A stretch of 64,000 bases of DNA from Thalassospiraceae bacterium LMO-SO8 (GCA_031655335.1 CP134226.1:2560001-2624000), one strand, 5' to 3'. Positions 45,802 through 55,163 are shown, counted from the first letter of the stretch. Notes: generated by a model not told the origin, from the letters alone. Numbers and translations: made by a program.

Positions 45802-46764
45802 ATGGCGAAAAGCATCCTGTTCGTGACGGCGACGCGCATCGGTGACGCGGTTCTGTCCATGGGAATTCTGGGCCGCTTGGTCCAGGACAACCCAGGCGCG
45901 CGGGTCACGGTCGCCTGCGGGCGCGCGGCGGCCCCCCTGTTCGACGCCGTGCCGGGTCTGGAGCGGGTTATCATCCTCGACAAGAAACCTTATTCCCTGC
46001 ACTGGCTGGGCCTGTGGACGGAATGTGCCGGGCGCATCTGGTCGGTCCTGGTCGATCTGCGCAACACGCCCATGAGTTATCTGATTCCGGCGGTTCGGCG
46101 CTTTCGCATGGGGCGCAAGGGGGCGGGGCACCGGCTGGAACGCTATGCCCAGGTCATGGGTCTCACGGACGGCGTGCCGACGCCGAAAATCTGGATCACC
46201 GATGCCCACCGCGCGACGGCGGACCGCCTGATGCCCAAGGGTCGATCGGTGCTGGCGATCGGACCCACGGCCAACTGGCAGGGCAAGACCTGGCCCCAGG
46301 ACCGCTTCACGGACCTGGTGGCGGACCTGACCGGCGACAACGGCATCCTGCCGGGCGCCGCCGTGGCCGTGTTCGGGCACGAGACGGAACGGGCATCGGT
46401 CCAGGACTTCCTGGACAGCATCCCTGCCGACCGGCGCATCGATCTGGTCGGCCGCATTTCCCTGCTCGAGGCCTATGCCTGCCTGGAACGCGCGTCGCTT
46501 TACGTCGGCAACGATTCCGGGCTGATGCACCTGGCGGCGGCGGCGGGCGTGCCGACCCTGGGGCTGTTCGGCCCGACGCAGGATCAATTGTACGGTCCCT
46601 GGGGGGCGCATTGCCGGGTCGTGCGCGGCATGGCCTTCCTGGATATCTTCCCCGAGAACTATGATTGGGAAAACTCGCCGTCGCTGATGGCCACGCTCAC
46701 CGTTGACGCGGTCGCGGATGCGGCCCGCGACCTGTGGACCGAATGCAAGGAAGCGGCGTCGTGA
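45802..46764 (+). CDS. GT9-family glycosyltransferase (LPS heptosyltransferase-like)
   Basis: A 320-residue transferase with the GT9 fold: the N-terminal TRIGDAVLSMGILG and the C-terminal YVGNDSGLMHLAAAAG and LGLFGPT segments. GT9 enzymes add heptose from ADP-heptose to the LPS inner core. It is the first gene of a five-gene operon with two GT4 enzymes, a GT2 enzyme and AsnB, all overlapping or closely spaced. Confidence 0.9.
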   Translation: MAKSILFVTATRIGDAVLSMGILGRLVQDNPGARVTVACGRAAAPLFDAVPGLERVIILDKKPYSLHWLGLWTECAGRIWSVLVDLRNTPMSYLIPAVRRFRMGRKGAGHRLERYAQVMGLTDGVPTPKIWITDAHRATADRLMPKGRSVLAIGPTANWQGKTWPQDRFTDLVADLTGDNGILPGAAVAVFGHETERASVQDFLDSIPADRRIDLVGRISLLEAYACLERASLYVGNDSGLMHLAAAAGVPTLGLFGPTQDQLYGPWGAHCRVVRGMAFLDIFPENYDWENSPSLMATLTVDAVADAARDLWTECKEAAS

Positions 46765-47561
46765 CCGGCGGTACGGGCACCGGCCCCCGGCTTTCCATCG
46801 TCGTCTGCGCCCATAACGAGGCGGCGCATCTGGCCGACTGCCTGGCGACCCTCGGCTTCGGGGACGAGTTGGTCGTGCTGGCCGACAAATGCACGGACGC
46901 GACGGCCGAGATCGCCCGCCGCTTCACCGACCGCGTGATCGAAGGCGCCTGGGACCCGGAAGGGAGCCGCCGCAACGCGGCCATCGACGCCTGCACCGGC
47001 GACTGGGTGCTGGAGGTCGATGCCGACGAACGGGTGCCGGACGCCTTGGCCCGGGAAATCCGCAAGGTCATCGCCACGACATCCCACGATTGGCACGAAA
47101 TCCTGGTCGACAACTACATCGGCGGCCGCCTGGTGCGCTGGGGCTGGGGCGCCAGCTTCGGCAAGGCCGCCTATCCGGGGCTGTTCCGCAAGGGCGTCAA
47201 ACGCTGGGGGCCGCAGCGCGTCCATCCCGCCCTGACCTGGACCGGCGCCAAGGGGCCCATGCTGACCAATCGTCTCGACCATTACGTCGACCGCAACGTG
47301 TCGGACATGCTGAAACGCCTCGACAGCTACACCACCGCGCGGGCGGCGGATTTGCGGGACACGGGGCAAATCGGCTCCTTCGCCAACAACCTGCGCCGCT
47401 TCTTCACCCGCTTCTTCAAATGCTACGTGCGGCGCAAGGGCTACCGCGAGGGTGGGTACGGGTTTCTAATCGCGCTCTGCGCCGGGCTCTATCCGCTGAT
47501 CTCCCATCTCAAGGCGCGGCTCGAGGACGATGCCGGCAATCCCCTGGCCGGGGAGGGCTGA
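46761..47561 (+). CDS. GT2-family glycosyltransferase (WaaE-like)
   Basis: A 266-residue GT-A enzyme. SIVVCAHNEAAHLADCL and the DxD-like VDADERV are visible, as in KdtX/WaaE proteins that add glucose to the LPS inner core. GTG 46761 overlaps the GT9 stop. The C-terminus has one or two hydrophobic stretches (GYGFLIALCAGLYPLISHL) that may contact the membrane. Confidence 0.88.
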   Translation: MTGGTGTGPRLSIVVCAHNEAAHLADCLATLGFGDELVVLADKCTDATAEIARRFTDRVIEGAWDPEGSRRNAAIDACTGDWVLEVDADERVPDALAREIRKVIATTSHDWHEILVDNYIGGRLVRWGWGASFGKAAYPGLFRKGVKRWGPQRVHPALTWTGAKGPMLTNRLDHYVDRNVSDMLKRLDSYTTARAADLRDTGQIGSFANNLRRFFTRFFKCYVRRKGYREGGYGFLIALCAGLYPLISHLKARLEDDAGNPLAGEG

Positions 47562-48596
47562 ATGGCGCGCATCGTTCTGGCCGACGACGGCATCGAATTC
47601 GACGGCCGCACGCCCGAGGAACGCCCCCTGGGCGGGGCGGAAAGCTCCCTCGTGTTTCTGATGGAAACACTCGCGGCGCGCGGCCACGAGGTTTCGGTCC
47701 ATAACAACTGTGCGGCCCCCCTGGTGCACAAGGGCGTTACCTGGGTGCCGCTGACGGCGGGCATGCCGGACAAGGCCGACCTGTTCATCGCCAACCGGGG
47801 AGACAAGGTCCTGCCGCTGATGCCGCGCGCCGGGCGCACCGTGTTCTGGACGCACAATCCGGCGACCTACATGGTCAAATGGCGCTACCTCACGAAGCTG
47901 TGGAAATACGCCGACGCCATCGTGTTCATCGGCGATTATCACGCGACGACCTATCCCCGTTGGTGCCCGGTCAAAAATCGCGTTGTCATTCCCTATGGTC
48001 TGCCCGACGATTTCTGCAATGCGCAACCGGCCTCGGCGCCGCCGGGTCCCCGCGCGGTATTTTCCTCCAACCCCCTGCGCGGGCTTGACTGGCTGCTCGA
48101 CCGCTGGGCCCAGGATATCCAGCCCCGGGTGCCGGGGGCGGAATTGATCCTGTTCACCGGGGCCGCCGTTTATGGCAGCGCCGGCGCGGCCAAGGCCGAC
48201 CCCATGGCGAAAGTTCTCGACAAGGCTAAATCGTTGGAAGAAAAAGGGGTCCGATTGCCGGGTCCGGTGCCCAAACAACGCCTCATCGACGAATTCCGAC
48301 AGGCCAGATGCATGCTCTATCGTGGTGACATCAACGAGACCTTTTGCATGGCCGTGGGCGAGGCCCAGGCCATGGGCATGCCCGCCGTGGTGACCGACCT
48401 GGGCTCCATGTATGAGCGGGTGATCGACGGCGAAACGGGTTTCGTCGCCGGCGACGACCGGGCCTTTGCCGATGCCGCCGTGAAATTGTTGAGCGACGAC
48501 ACCCTGTGGTCGGCGCAACAGGCGGCGGCGCTTGAAAAACAACGGTCCTGGCGCTGGCCCGCGGCGGCCGAGGCCTGGGAAAGGTTGCTGCCGTGA
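47562..48596 (+). CDS. GT4-family glycosyltransferase
   Basis: A 344-residue GT-B enzyme. The N-terminal domain has a glycine-rich loop RPLGGAESSLVFLM, and the C-terminal donor domain has the segment YRGDINETFCMAVGEAQAMGMP, with the E-x7-E arrangement of GT4. It starts directly after the GT2 stop and ends overlapping the next GT4. Confidence 0.88.
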   Translation: MARIVLADDGIEFDGRTPEERPLGGAESSLVFLMETLAARGHEVSVHNNCAAPLVHKGVTWVPLTAGMPDKADLFIANRGDKVLPLMPRAGRTVFWTHNPATYMVKWRYLTKLWKYADAIVFIGDYHATTYPRWCPVKNRVVIPYGLPDDFCNAQPASAPPGPRAVFSSNPLRGLDWLLDRWAQDIQPRVPGAELILFTGAAVYGSAGAAKADPMAKVLDKAKSLEEKGVRLPGPVPKQRLIDEFRQARCMLYRGDINETFCMAVGEAQAMGMPAVVTDLGSMYERVIDGETGFVAGDDRAFADAAVKLLSDDTLWSAQQAAALEKQRSWRWPAAAEAWERLLP

Positions 48597-49627
48597 AGGT
48601 CATGCAGGCCATGGCGGGGGCGGAATTCGGCGGCGCCGAGGCGTTCTTCGTGCGTCTTGTCCGCGCCCTGCACCGCGCTGGGTTGGAACAGCGCGTGCTG
48701 ATCCGCGAGAACAAGGCCCGCGCGAATTCCCTGCGCGACGCCGGGATCGAGCCTTTGCAACTGCCGTTCGGCGGTATGCTCGACCGTCGCACGCCGCGCG
48801 CCTTCAAACACGAAATCAAGGAATTCCAGCCGCAGATCGTCATGACCTGGATGAACCGGGCCAGCAAGATGTGCCCCAAGGGCGATTTCGTCCAGGTCGG
48901 CCGGCTGGGCGGGTATTACGACCTGAAGTACTACCGCACCTGTGACCACCTGATCGGCAACACGGAAGACATCGTCAACCATATCGTCGGCCAGGGATGG
49001 GACAAAAACCGGGCCCATTACCTGCCGAATTTCGTGTCCGAGGAGCAGGCCGAGCCGCTCAGCCGCCGTTCCCTCTACACGCCTGAAAACGCCGTGCTGA
49101 TCCTGGCCCTGGGCCGGCTGCACGAAAACAAGGGCTTCGACGTGCTGCTGCGCGCCATGGCGCGGGTGCCCAACACCTATTTGTGGCTGGCCGGCGACGG
49201 CCCCTTGCGCGAAAGCCTGGAAAAACAGGCGGAAGATCTGGGTATCAAGCCGCGTGTGCGGTTCCTGGGCTGGCGCGAGGACACGGCGGAATTGTTCGCC
49301 GCCTGCGACCTGTTCGTCTGCCCGTCGCGGCACGAGCCGCTGGGCAACGTGGTGCTGGAGGCCTGGGCCCAGGGGGTTCCCGTGATCGCTGCCGACAGCA
49401 TGGGGCCGGGGACACTGATCGATCACATGGATTCCGGCATTCTGGTGCCGGTCGACGATTCAGACGCCCTGGCCCGTGCCGTGCGTGCCGTGATCGACGA
49501 TTACGAACTGGCGGAACATATCGCCCGCCGCGGCCGCGAGGTCTATGAAGCAAGCTTCACCGAAGGTCAGGTCGTGCAGCGTTATCTGGACTTTTTTCAA
49601 TCGATTGTTACCAATCGGGAAAACTGA
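48593..49627 (+). CDS. GT4-family glycosyltransferase
   Basis: A 344-residue GT-B enzyme with an N-terminal acceptor domain (GAEFGGAEAFFVRLV) and a C-terminal Rossmann domain with ILALGRLHENKGFDVLL and the E-x7-E motif region SRHEPLGNVVLEAWAQG. GTG 48593 overlaps the upstream stop. Sugar and linkage are not readable; it should act in the same LPS or capsule pathway. Confidence 0.9.
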   Translation: MKVMQAMAGAEFGGAEAFFVRLVRALHRAGLEQRVLIRENKARANSLRDAGIEPLQLPFGGMLDRRTPRAFKHEIKEFQPQIVMTWMNRASKMCPKGDFVQVGRLGGYYDLKYYRTCDHLIGNTEDIVNHIVGQGWDKNRAHYLPNFVSEEQAEPLSRRSLYTPENAVLILALGRLHENKGFDVLLRAMARVPNTYLWLAGDGPLRESLEKQAEDLGIKPRVRFLGWREDTAELFAACDLFVCPSRHEPLGNVVLEAWAQGVPVIAADSMGPGTLIDHMDSGILVPVDDSDALARAVRAVIDDYELAEHIARRGREVYEASFTEGQVVQRYLDFFQSIVTNREN

Positions 49628-49641
49628 CGTAAGATCATCCC

Positions 49642-51420
49642 ATGTGCGGTATCGCAGGCATCATGACACGAGACGGCTCCGCCCCGCCGGCGGGGATTCT
49701 CGACGCGTTGGCCGTTGCCCTGGCCCATCGCGGGCCTGACGGCCATGGGCGTCATGTCGACGGCGACGTCGGCCTGATTCAGACTCGCCTCGCCATCATC
49801 GATCTGGAAACGGGCGACCAGCCCATCGCCGCCAAGGGCCCCGACGGCAACGAGGCGGTCCTGGTCGCCAACGGGGAAATCTACAATTACGTCGAGGTCA
49901 AATTGGACCTGGGCCGTGTGCCGTTCAAGACGCGGTCCGACTGCGAGATTCCGCTGCAACTTTACCTGCGCGAGGAACTGGCCTTCACCGACCATCTGCG
50001 CGGCATGTACGCGATCGCCATCCATGACCGGGCCCGTGGCCGCCTGGTGCTGACCCGCGATCCGTTCGGCATCAAGCCGCTGTATTTCACCCAGTCGGGC
50101 GCGGCCTTCGCCTTCGCCTCCGAACCGCAGGCCCTGATCCGGGCCGGGCTGGCGACGGCGCGCCTCAACCCCATGGCGCGGGACGAGATGCTGCAAATGC
50201 AGTTTTCCTCGGGCCGGGAAACGCCTTTCGCCGGGATCGAGCGGGTCTTGCCGGGGGAAACCCTGATCGTCGAGAAGGGCCGGGTGATCGGGCGCAACCG
50301 CATGTCGGCCCTGCCGGATGGCCCGCCCAAGGGCCTGGGCCGGTCGGATGCCTTGATGCGGCTCGACGATTTGTTGGATGACGCGGTCGGGGTGCATCAG
50401 CGCTCGGACGTGCCTTACGGCATGTTCTTTTCCGGGGGCATCGATTCCACGGTCCTGCTGGCCATGATGTCGCGCCTGAACGAACGGCCTGTCACCGCCC
50501 TCACCGCCGGGTTTTCCGACACCCAGGTTCATGACGAGCGCGCCCTGGCCCGTGAGATCGCGGCCCATATGGGCGCCGACCACCACGAGGTCGAATTCGG
50601 CGCCGCGGATTTTTGGGACCTGTTGCCGGAGATCGCCGCCGCGGTGGATGACCCGGCGGCCGATTATGCCGTGCTGCCGAGCTATAAACTGGCCCGCACG
50701 GCGCGTGAACGGGGGATCAAGGTCATTCTGTCCGGCGAGGGCGGGGACGAGGTCTTCGCCGGCTATGGCCGCTATCGCCGGGCCATGCGCTGGCGCCTGC
50801 TGGGCGGCCGTCCCATGCGCGAGCGGGGGACCTTGGAAGGCCTGGGCGTGCTGCGCGAGGAAACCCGTGCCTGGCGGGGCGGGATCGAGATGGCCGAGGA
50901 AGAGGTCCAGGGCAAGGGTTGGACGTCCCTGCAACGGGCCCAGGCCGTGGACATGGCTGACTGGCTGCCCAACGACCTGTTGACCAAACTCGACCGTTGC
51001 CTGATGGCCCACGGGGTCGAAGGCCGGGTGCCGTTCCTGGACCCCAAGCTGGCGGCCTTCGGCTTCGGCCTGCCGGACGCGCTGAAGGTGCGGCACGGGC
51101 GGGGCAAGTGGATTTTGCGCAAATGGCTGGAAAAGGTCGTGCCCATGTCCCGGCCGTTCGCCGCCAAGCGCGGCTTCACCGTGCCCGTGGGCGAATGGAT
51201 TCTGGCCGAGGGCCGGCGCCTGGGCCCCCTGGTCGCGGCCCAGCCGGGGGTCGCCGAAATCTGCCGCCCCGATGCGGTGGCCAACCTGTTCCGCAACGCC
51301 GGAAAGCGCGAGATGCAGGCCGCCTGGACGCTTCTGTTCTATGCCGTCTGGCATCGACACCACATTCTGGGCGGGGTGCCCAAGGGCGGCGTTCTCGAAG
51401 TCCTGGGGGAGGCCGTCTGA
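49642..51420 (+). CDS. asnB: Asparagine synthase-type amidotransferase (glutamine-hydrolysing)
   Basis: A 592-residue protein with N-terminal glutaminase Cys2 (MCGIAGI) and a C-terminal synthetase with the FSGGIDST P-loop pyrophosphatase motif and the LSGEGGDEVFAGYGRY segment. It either makes asparagine or, given its place at the end of a glycosyltransferase operon, amidates a sugar acid such as a uronic acid of the glycan. Length is normal. The gene starts 14 nt after the GT4 stop and is followed directly by pyrC. Confidence 0.93.
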   Translation: MCGIAGIMTRDGSAPPAGILDALAVALAHRGPDGHGRHVDGDVGLIQTRLAIIDLETGDQPIAAKGPDGNEAVLVANGEIYNYVEVKLDLGRVPFKTRSDCEIPLQLYLREELAFTDHLRGMYAIAIHDRARGRLVLTRDPFGIKPLYFTQSGAAFAFASEPQALIRAGLATARLNPMARDEMLQMQFSSGRETPFAGIERVLPGETLIVEKGRVIGRNRMSALPDGPPKGLGRSDALMRLDDLLDDAVGVHQRSDVPYGMFFSGGIDSTVLLAMMSRLNERPVTALTAGFSDTQVHDERALAREIAAHMGADHHEVEFGAADFWDLLPEIAAAVDDPAADYAVLPSYKLARTARERGIKVILSGEGGDEVFAGYGRYRRAMRWRLLGGRPMRERGTLEGLGVLREETRAWRGGIEMAEEEVQGKGWTSLQRAQAVDMADWLPNDLLTKLDRCLMAHGVEGRVPFLDPKLAAFGFGLPDALKVRHGRGKWILRKWLEKVVPMSRPFAAKRGFTVPVGEWILAEGRRLGPLVAAQPGVAEICRPDAVANLFRNAGKREMQAAWTLLFYAVWHRHHILGGVPKGGVLEVLGEAV

Positions 51421-51423
51421 CCC

Positions 51424-52470
51424 GTGCCCACGCCTGATATCCTGACCCTCCGCCGCCCGGACGACTGGCACGTGCATTTCCGCGACGGTGCCATGATGGC
51501 CGCCGTCGTGCCCTTCACGGCGCGCCAGATGGCCCGCGCCATCGTCATGCCCAATCTGGTGCCGCCGGTGACCACGGCGGCCCTGGCGGCGGCCTACCGC
51601 GCCCGCATCCTGGCCGTGGTTCCCAAGGGCGTCGACTTCACGCCCCTGATGACCGCCTACCTGACCGACAAGACCGACCCGGATGATCTGGCCGCCGGGT
51701 TCCGGGACGGCGTGCTGACGGCGGTGAAGTATTATCCCGCCGGGGCCACGACCAATTCGGACTCGGGCGTCACCGCCATCGACAAAGTCATGCCCGTGCT
51801 GGAACGCATGGCCGACATCGGCATGCCGCTTCTGGTCCACGGCGAGGTCACGGACGCCGACATCGACGTGTTCGACCGCGAGGCCGTGTTCATCGAACGC
51901 ACCCTGGCCCCCCTGGCGGCGCGCCTGCCGGGCCTCAAGATCGTGTTCGAACACATCACCACGGCGGACGCGGCGGCCTTCGTCGAAGGGGCGGGGGGCA
52001 ATGTCGGTGCCACGATCACGGCGCACCATCTGGTCATCAACCGCACGGACATCTTCCGGGGCGGCATCCGCCCGCACCTCTACTGCCTGCCCATCGCCAA
52101 GCGCGAGGTTCACCGTCAGGCGCTCGTCAAGGCCGCGACCTCGGGCAATCCGAAATTCTTCCTTGGCACCGACACGGCGCCCCACGCGGCCCATGCCAAG
52201 GAAGCGGCCTGCGGCTGCGCCGGTATCTTTTCCGCCCCGGCGGCGATCGAGGTCTATGCCGAGGTGTTCGACCGTGCGGGCGCTTTGGATAAGCTCGAAG
52301 CCTTCGCGTCGCTCAACGGCCCGGCGTTCTACGGCCTGCCCGTGAACGACGGGACGATCACCCTGGAGCGCCAGCCCTGGACCCAGCCCGAGGCCGTGGA
52401 CCTGCCGGACGGCGACCGCCTGGTTTCCTTCCGCGGCGGGGAAACGCTTTCCTGGCGGCTGGCCGACTGA
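51424..52470 (+). CDS. pyrC: Dihydroorotase (E. coli PyrC type)
   Basis: A 348-residue zinc enzyme of pyrimidine synthesis that interconverts carbamoyl aspartate and dihydroorotate. The zinc histidines H16 and H18 are in WHVHFRDG, the carboxylated lysine is K102 in AVKYYPAG, and HGE, FEHIT and GTDTAPH segments follow. GTG 51424 begins 3 nt after asnB. It is a single-domain type II dihydroorotase, unlike the longer PyrC fused or paired with PyrB. Confidence 0.95.
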   Translation: MPTPDILTLRRPDDWHVHFRDGAMMAAVVPFTARQMARAIVMPNLVPPVTTAALAAAYRARILAVVPKGVDFTPLMTAYLTDKTDPDDLAAGFRDGVLTAVKYYPAGATTNSDSGVTAIDKVMPVLERMADIGMPLLVHGEVTDADIDVFDREAVFIERTLAPLAARLPGLKIVFEHITTADAAAFVEGAGGNVGATITAHHLVINRTDIFRGGIRPHLYCLPIAKREVHRQALVKAATSGNPKFFLGTDTAPHAAHAKEAACGCAGIFSAPAAIEVYAEVFDRAGALDKLEAFASLNGPAFYGLPVNDGTITLERQPWTQPEAVDLPDGDRLVSFRGGETLSWRLAD

Positions 52471-52560
52471 TCGCGCTCCCCCGTTGACCCGGGGCGGGGG
52501 CTTCTCTACACCCATTAACAACCCATCCACACCGAACCACCGATCCCGGGAGGCACGCTC

Positions 52561-53556
52561 ATGTCCACGTTCAAAGGACTTCTGCTCGAAGAAACCGACG
52601 GCAAGGTTTCGTCGTCCATTCAGGACATCGACGAGGCCCGCCTGCCCGAGGGCGACGTCACCGTCGCCGTCAAGTATTCGACCATCAACTACAAGGACGG
52701 CATGGTCATCAACGGCCTGGGCCGCCTGGTGCGGGATTACCCGCATGTGTCGGGCATCGATTTTTCCGGCGTCGTCGAGGCTTCGGACAATCCCGCCTAC
52801 AAGCCCGGCGACGAAGTCATCCTGACCGGCTGGCGGGTCGGCGAGGTCCATTGGGGCGGCCATGCCCAGAAGGCGCGGGTCAAGGGCGACTGGCTGGTGC
52901 CGATGCCCAAGGGCCTGGACCTCAAGCGCGCCATGGCGGTCGGCACGGCGGGCTTCACGGCCATGCTGGCGATCATGACCCTGGAAGACCACGGCCTGAC
53001 GCCGGAAAACGACGGCGAGGTTCTGGTCACCGGCGGGTCCGGCGGCGTCGGCTCCGTCGCCACGTCGATCCTGGCCAATCTGGGCTACCGGGTCGCGGCG
53101 TCGACCGGCAGCCCGGAATCCCACGCCTATCTGAAGGATCTGGGGGCGACCACCATCGTCGACCGGGCCGAACTGGAAGAAGCGCCCAAGGGGCCGCTCG
53201 CCCGCGAACGCTGGTCCGGCGCCATCGACAACGTCGGCGGGCCGACCCTGCATACGGTGCTGGCGACGCTCAAGTACTGGGGGACGTGTGCCTCGGTCGG
53301 CAACGCCGGGTCGTTCAAGCTGGAAACCACGGTGCTGCCGTTCCTTTTGCGCGGCATCAACCTGTGCGGCATCGACTCAGCGACCTGCCCCAGGGATCGG
53401 CGCATCGCCGCCTGGAACCGCATCGCCAAGGATTTGCCGCTCGACAAGCTCGACGCCCTGACGGAAACGGCGGGTCTGGGTGATCTGCCGGACCTTGCGG
53501 GCAAGATTCTCAAGGGTCAGCTGCGCGGGCGCACGGTGATCGACGTCAATTCATGA
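52561..53556 (+). CDS. acuI: Zinc-independent MDR oxidoreductase (AcuI/YhdH acrylyl-CoA reductase type)
   Basis: A 331-residue NADPH-dependent reductase of the medium-chain family without structural zinc cysteines. The nucleotide-binding motif is GGSGGVGS, and the segments YSTINYKDGMVINGLGR and DFSGVVEASDN match the YhdH/AcuI group. AcuI reduces the toxic acrylyl-CoA formed from DMSP or 3-hydroxypropionate, so the organism may meet DMSP, but other acrylyl-CoA sources are possible. ATG 52561 follows GGGAGG. Confidence 0.85.
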   Translation: MSTFKGLLLEETDGKVSSSIQDIDEARLPEGDVTVAVKYSTINYKDGMVINGLGRLVRDYPHVSGIDFSGVVEASDNPAYKPGDEVILTGWRVGEVHWGGHAQKARVKGDWLVPMPKGLDLKRAMAVGTAGFTAMLAIMTLEDHGLTPENDGEVLVTGGSGGVGSVATSILANLGYRVAASTGSPESHAYLKDLGATTIVDRAELEEAPKGPLARERWSGAIDNVGGPTLHTVLATLKYWGTCASVGNAGSFKLETTVLPFLLRGINLCGIDSATCPRDRRIAAWNRIAKDLPLDKLDALTETAGLGDLPDLAGKILKGQLRGRTVIDVNS

Positions 53557-53577
53557 TGTCAGGCGGGGAGCATGGAC

Positions 53578-54390
53578 ATGGATCAAGCGGCTAAGGTCGC
53601 GGCGTTTCAAAAACTGCACGCCGACCCGGGATGTTTCATCATCCCCAATCCCTGGGACCGGGGCTCCGCCCGCATGTTGGAAGCCATGGGTTTCAAGGCG
53701 CTGGCGACGACCAGCGCGGGGTATAACCTTTCCCGGGGTCAGGCCGACGGCGACGCGACGGTTGAGGATCACTTCGCCCATTTCCGGGATCTCTGCGCCA
53801 GCGTCGATGTGCCGATGAATGCGGACTTCGAAAATGCCTATGCCGACACCGCCGATGGCGTCGCCGAAAACATCCGGCTGGCGGCGGGCACCGGGCTCGC
53901 CGGCGGGTCGCTCGAGGATTACGACGGCACGGGCATCTATGACATGGCCGAGGCGGTCGACAGGCTGACGGCCGCCGTCGAGGCGGCGCGTTCGGTCAAC
54001 CCGCCCTTCGTGCTGACCGCCCGGGCGGAAAACCTGATCCGCGGCAACCCGGATCTGGACGACACCATCAAGCGGCTCCAGGCCTATCAGGAGGCCGGCG
54101 CCGACGTTCTGTATGCGCCGGGGCTGAAGACGGCGGACGACGTGCGCGCCGTGATCTCGTCCGTCGACCGGCCGGTCAACGTCCTGGGCGGCATCGCCGG
54201 CATGACCCTGACTTATCGGGAAATGGCGGAACTGGGCGTCAAGCGCATCAGCGTCGGCGGCTCCCTGTTCCGCTCGGCCTACGGCAAAGCCATGGCGGAC
54301 GCCCGGGAAATGCTCGATGCCGGAACCTTCGGCTTCGCCACCAGCGCGCCGCCGCTGTCGGCGTTCGACAAGCTTTTCCGGCAGGGGTGA
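53578..54390 (+). CDS. Isocitrate lyase / PEP mutase family protein
   Basis: A 270-residue (beta/alpha)8 barrel of the PEP mutase/isocitrate lyase superfamily, with the segments IPNPWDRGSARMLE, VPMNADFENAYAD and GGSLEDYDG. The usual catalytic K-K-x-x-G-H-x-x-G-K loop of isocitrate lyase is absent, so it is not a glyoxylate-shunt enzyme. Related proteins are oxaloacetate decarboxylases or carboxyvinyl-carboxyphosphonate mutases; which applies is unknown. The second ATG (53578) is preferred because GGGGAG precedes it at good spacing. Confidence 0.8.
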   Translation: MDQAAKVAAFQKLHADPGCFIIPNPWDRGSARMLEAMGFKALATTSAGYNLSRGQADGDATVEDHFAHFRDLCASVDVPMNADFENAYADTADGVAENIRLAAGTGLAGGSLEDYDGTGIYDMAEAVDRLTAAVEAARSVNPPFVLTARAENLIRGNPDLDDTIKRLQAYQEAGADVLYAPGLKTADDVRAVISSVDRPVNVLGGIAGMTLTYREMAELGVKRISVGGSLFRSAYGKAMADAREMLDAGTFGFATSAPPLSAFDKLFRQG

Positions 54391-54412
54391 CGGGCTGCCT
54401 GGACGGCCGGAA

Positions 54413-54431
54413 TTAACCAATTGCTAACCAT
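54413..54431 (+). promoter_or_regulatory. CtrA-box-like sequence
   Basis: TTAA-CCAATTG-CTAACCAT is one base off the full CtrA site TTAA-N7-TTAA, and its right half matches the TTAACCAT half-site at 7 of 8 positions. It lies 57 bp before the lipoprotein gene. CtrA is the cell-cycle and motility regulator of Alphaproteobacteria. Confidence 0.45.
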
Positions 54432-54487
54432 CGGGTGCCATCCTGAAGTCGGACGAGTTTTTTGACGCAGGATGGGATAGAACGCCC

Positions 54488-54985
54488 ATGAGAAAGATCA
54501 TCGCAGCCCTTGCCTTCTCGGCCGTGCTGACCGCGTGCGGTTACGTGGACAAGTACGAGGAAGGCGTCGCCGATTACGAGCCGACCTATTGTTACGCGGC
54601 GCTCGGCGGCGGCGTGGAATGCTACCGCGAGCCCGTCGCCGGCGAGGACCGGCGGCTGGTCAACTATTACGGCAAGCATCCGTCGCGATTTGACGCCCCG
54701 GCCAAGCCGGCCCCGGCCCAGTATCAGGCGCCGCCCATGGTCAACGCCTGGGTCAAGGACCCGGAACCCGTGGTCCGCGCGATGCCCAAGGGTGACCTCT
54801 CGGATCGGCCCTGGCTGGCCTCCGATTATCAGGCGCCGGTGGCCCGCGCGGCGTCGCCGGTCGCGACCCAGGCCCTGCTGCGCCAGGCGCACGAGCACCT
54901 CAGCCGGTCGATCCAGCAGGATTCTCAGAACAAGCTGAACGGCTTGAACGGCTCGGCAGGCGAAGATGCGCCGCCCTTTCGTTAA
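54488..54985 (+). CDS. Hypothetical lipoprotein
   Basis: A 165-residue protein with a short signal peptide and a lipobox LTAC at about residues 14-17, so it should be lipidated. The mature part contains a cysteine pair (PTYCYAAL, VECYREP), an alanine-proline-rich middle and a helical Gln/Leu-rich end. No family is recognised. The CtrA-like site upstream suggests cell-cycle-linked expression. Confidence 0.75.
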   Translation: MRKIIAALAFSAVLTACGYVDKYEEGVADYEPTYCYAALGGGVECYREPVAGEDRRLVNYYGKHPSRFDAPAKPAPAQYQAPPMVNAWVKDPEPVVRAMPKGDLSDRPWLASDYQAPVARAASPVATQALLRQAHEHLSRSIQQDSQNKLNGLNGSAGEDAPPFR

Positions 54986-55013
54986 TACCAGCATCTGATC
55001 CCTGGGCTGAAAA

Positions 55014-55034
55014 GCCGGGGAAACCGGCCTTTTT
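55014..55034 (+). terminator. Rho-independent terminator
   Basis: GCCGG-GGAAA-CCGGC forms a 5-bp stem followed by a CTTTTT run. It ends transcription of the lipoprotein gene. A second GC-rich palindrome (55051-55067) lies just beyond. Confidence 0.75.
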
Positions 55035-55106
55035 CTGGCTGGCTGGCCGTCCCGCCCCTGGGGCGGGCATTCGATTTTTCGAATATTCCACAGCTTTTTG
55101 GACGTT

Positions 55107-55122
55107 TGTGATGCATATCACA
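55107..55122. promoter_or_regulatory. CRP-type site
   Basis: TGTGA-TGCATA-TCACA matches the CRP/Clr half-sites exactly with the correct 6-bp spacer. It lies 78 bp before the GTG start of the small protein downstream. A class I or II activating role depends on the unmapped start site. Confidence 0.6.
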
Positions 55123-55163
55123 TGACTCTTTTGGTGGTATTTGCTACGAGTCCCTTTCCACAA

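Noticed and set aside
49597-53253. A 1218-codon minus-strand open frame opposite asnB, pyrC and acuI
   Set aside because: It spans three independent plus-strand genes with clear motifs and shows no domain motif of its own, so it is a shadow frame caused by high GC content.
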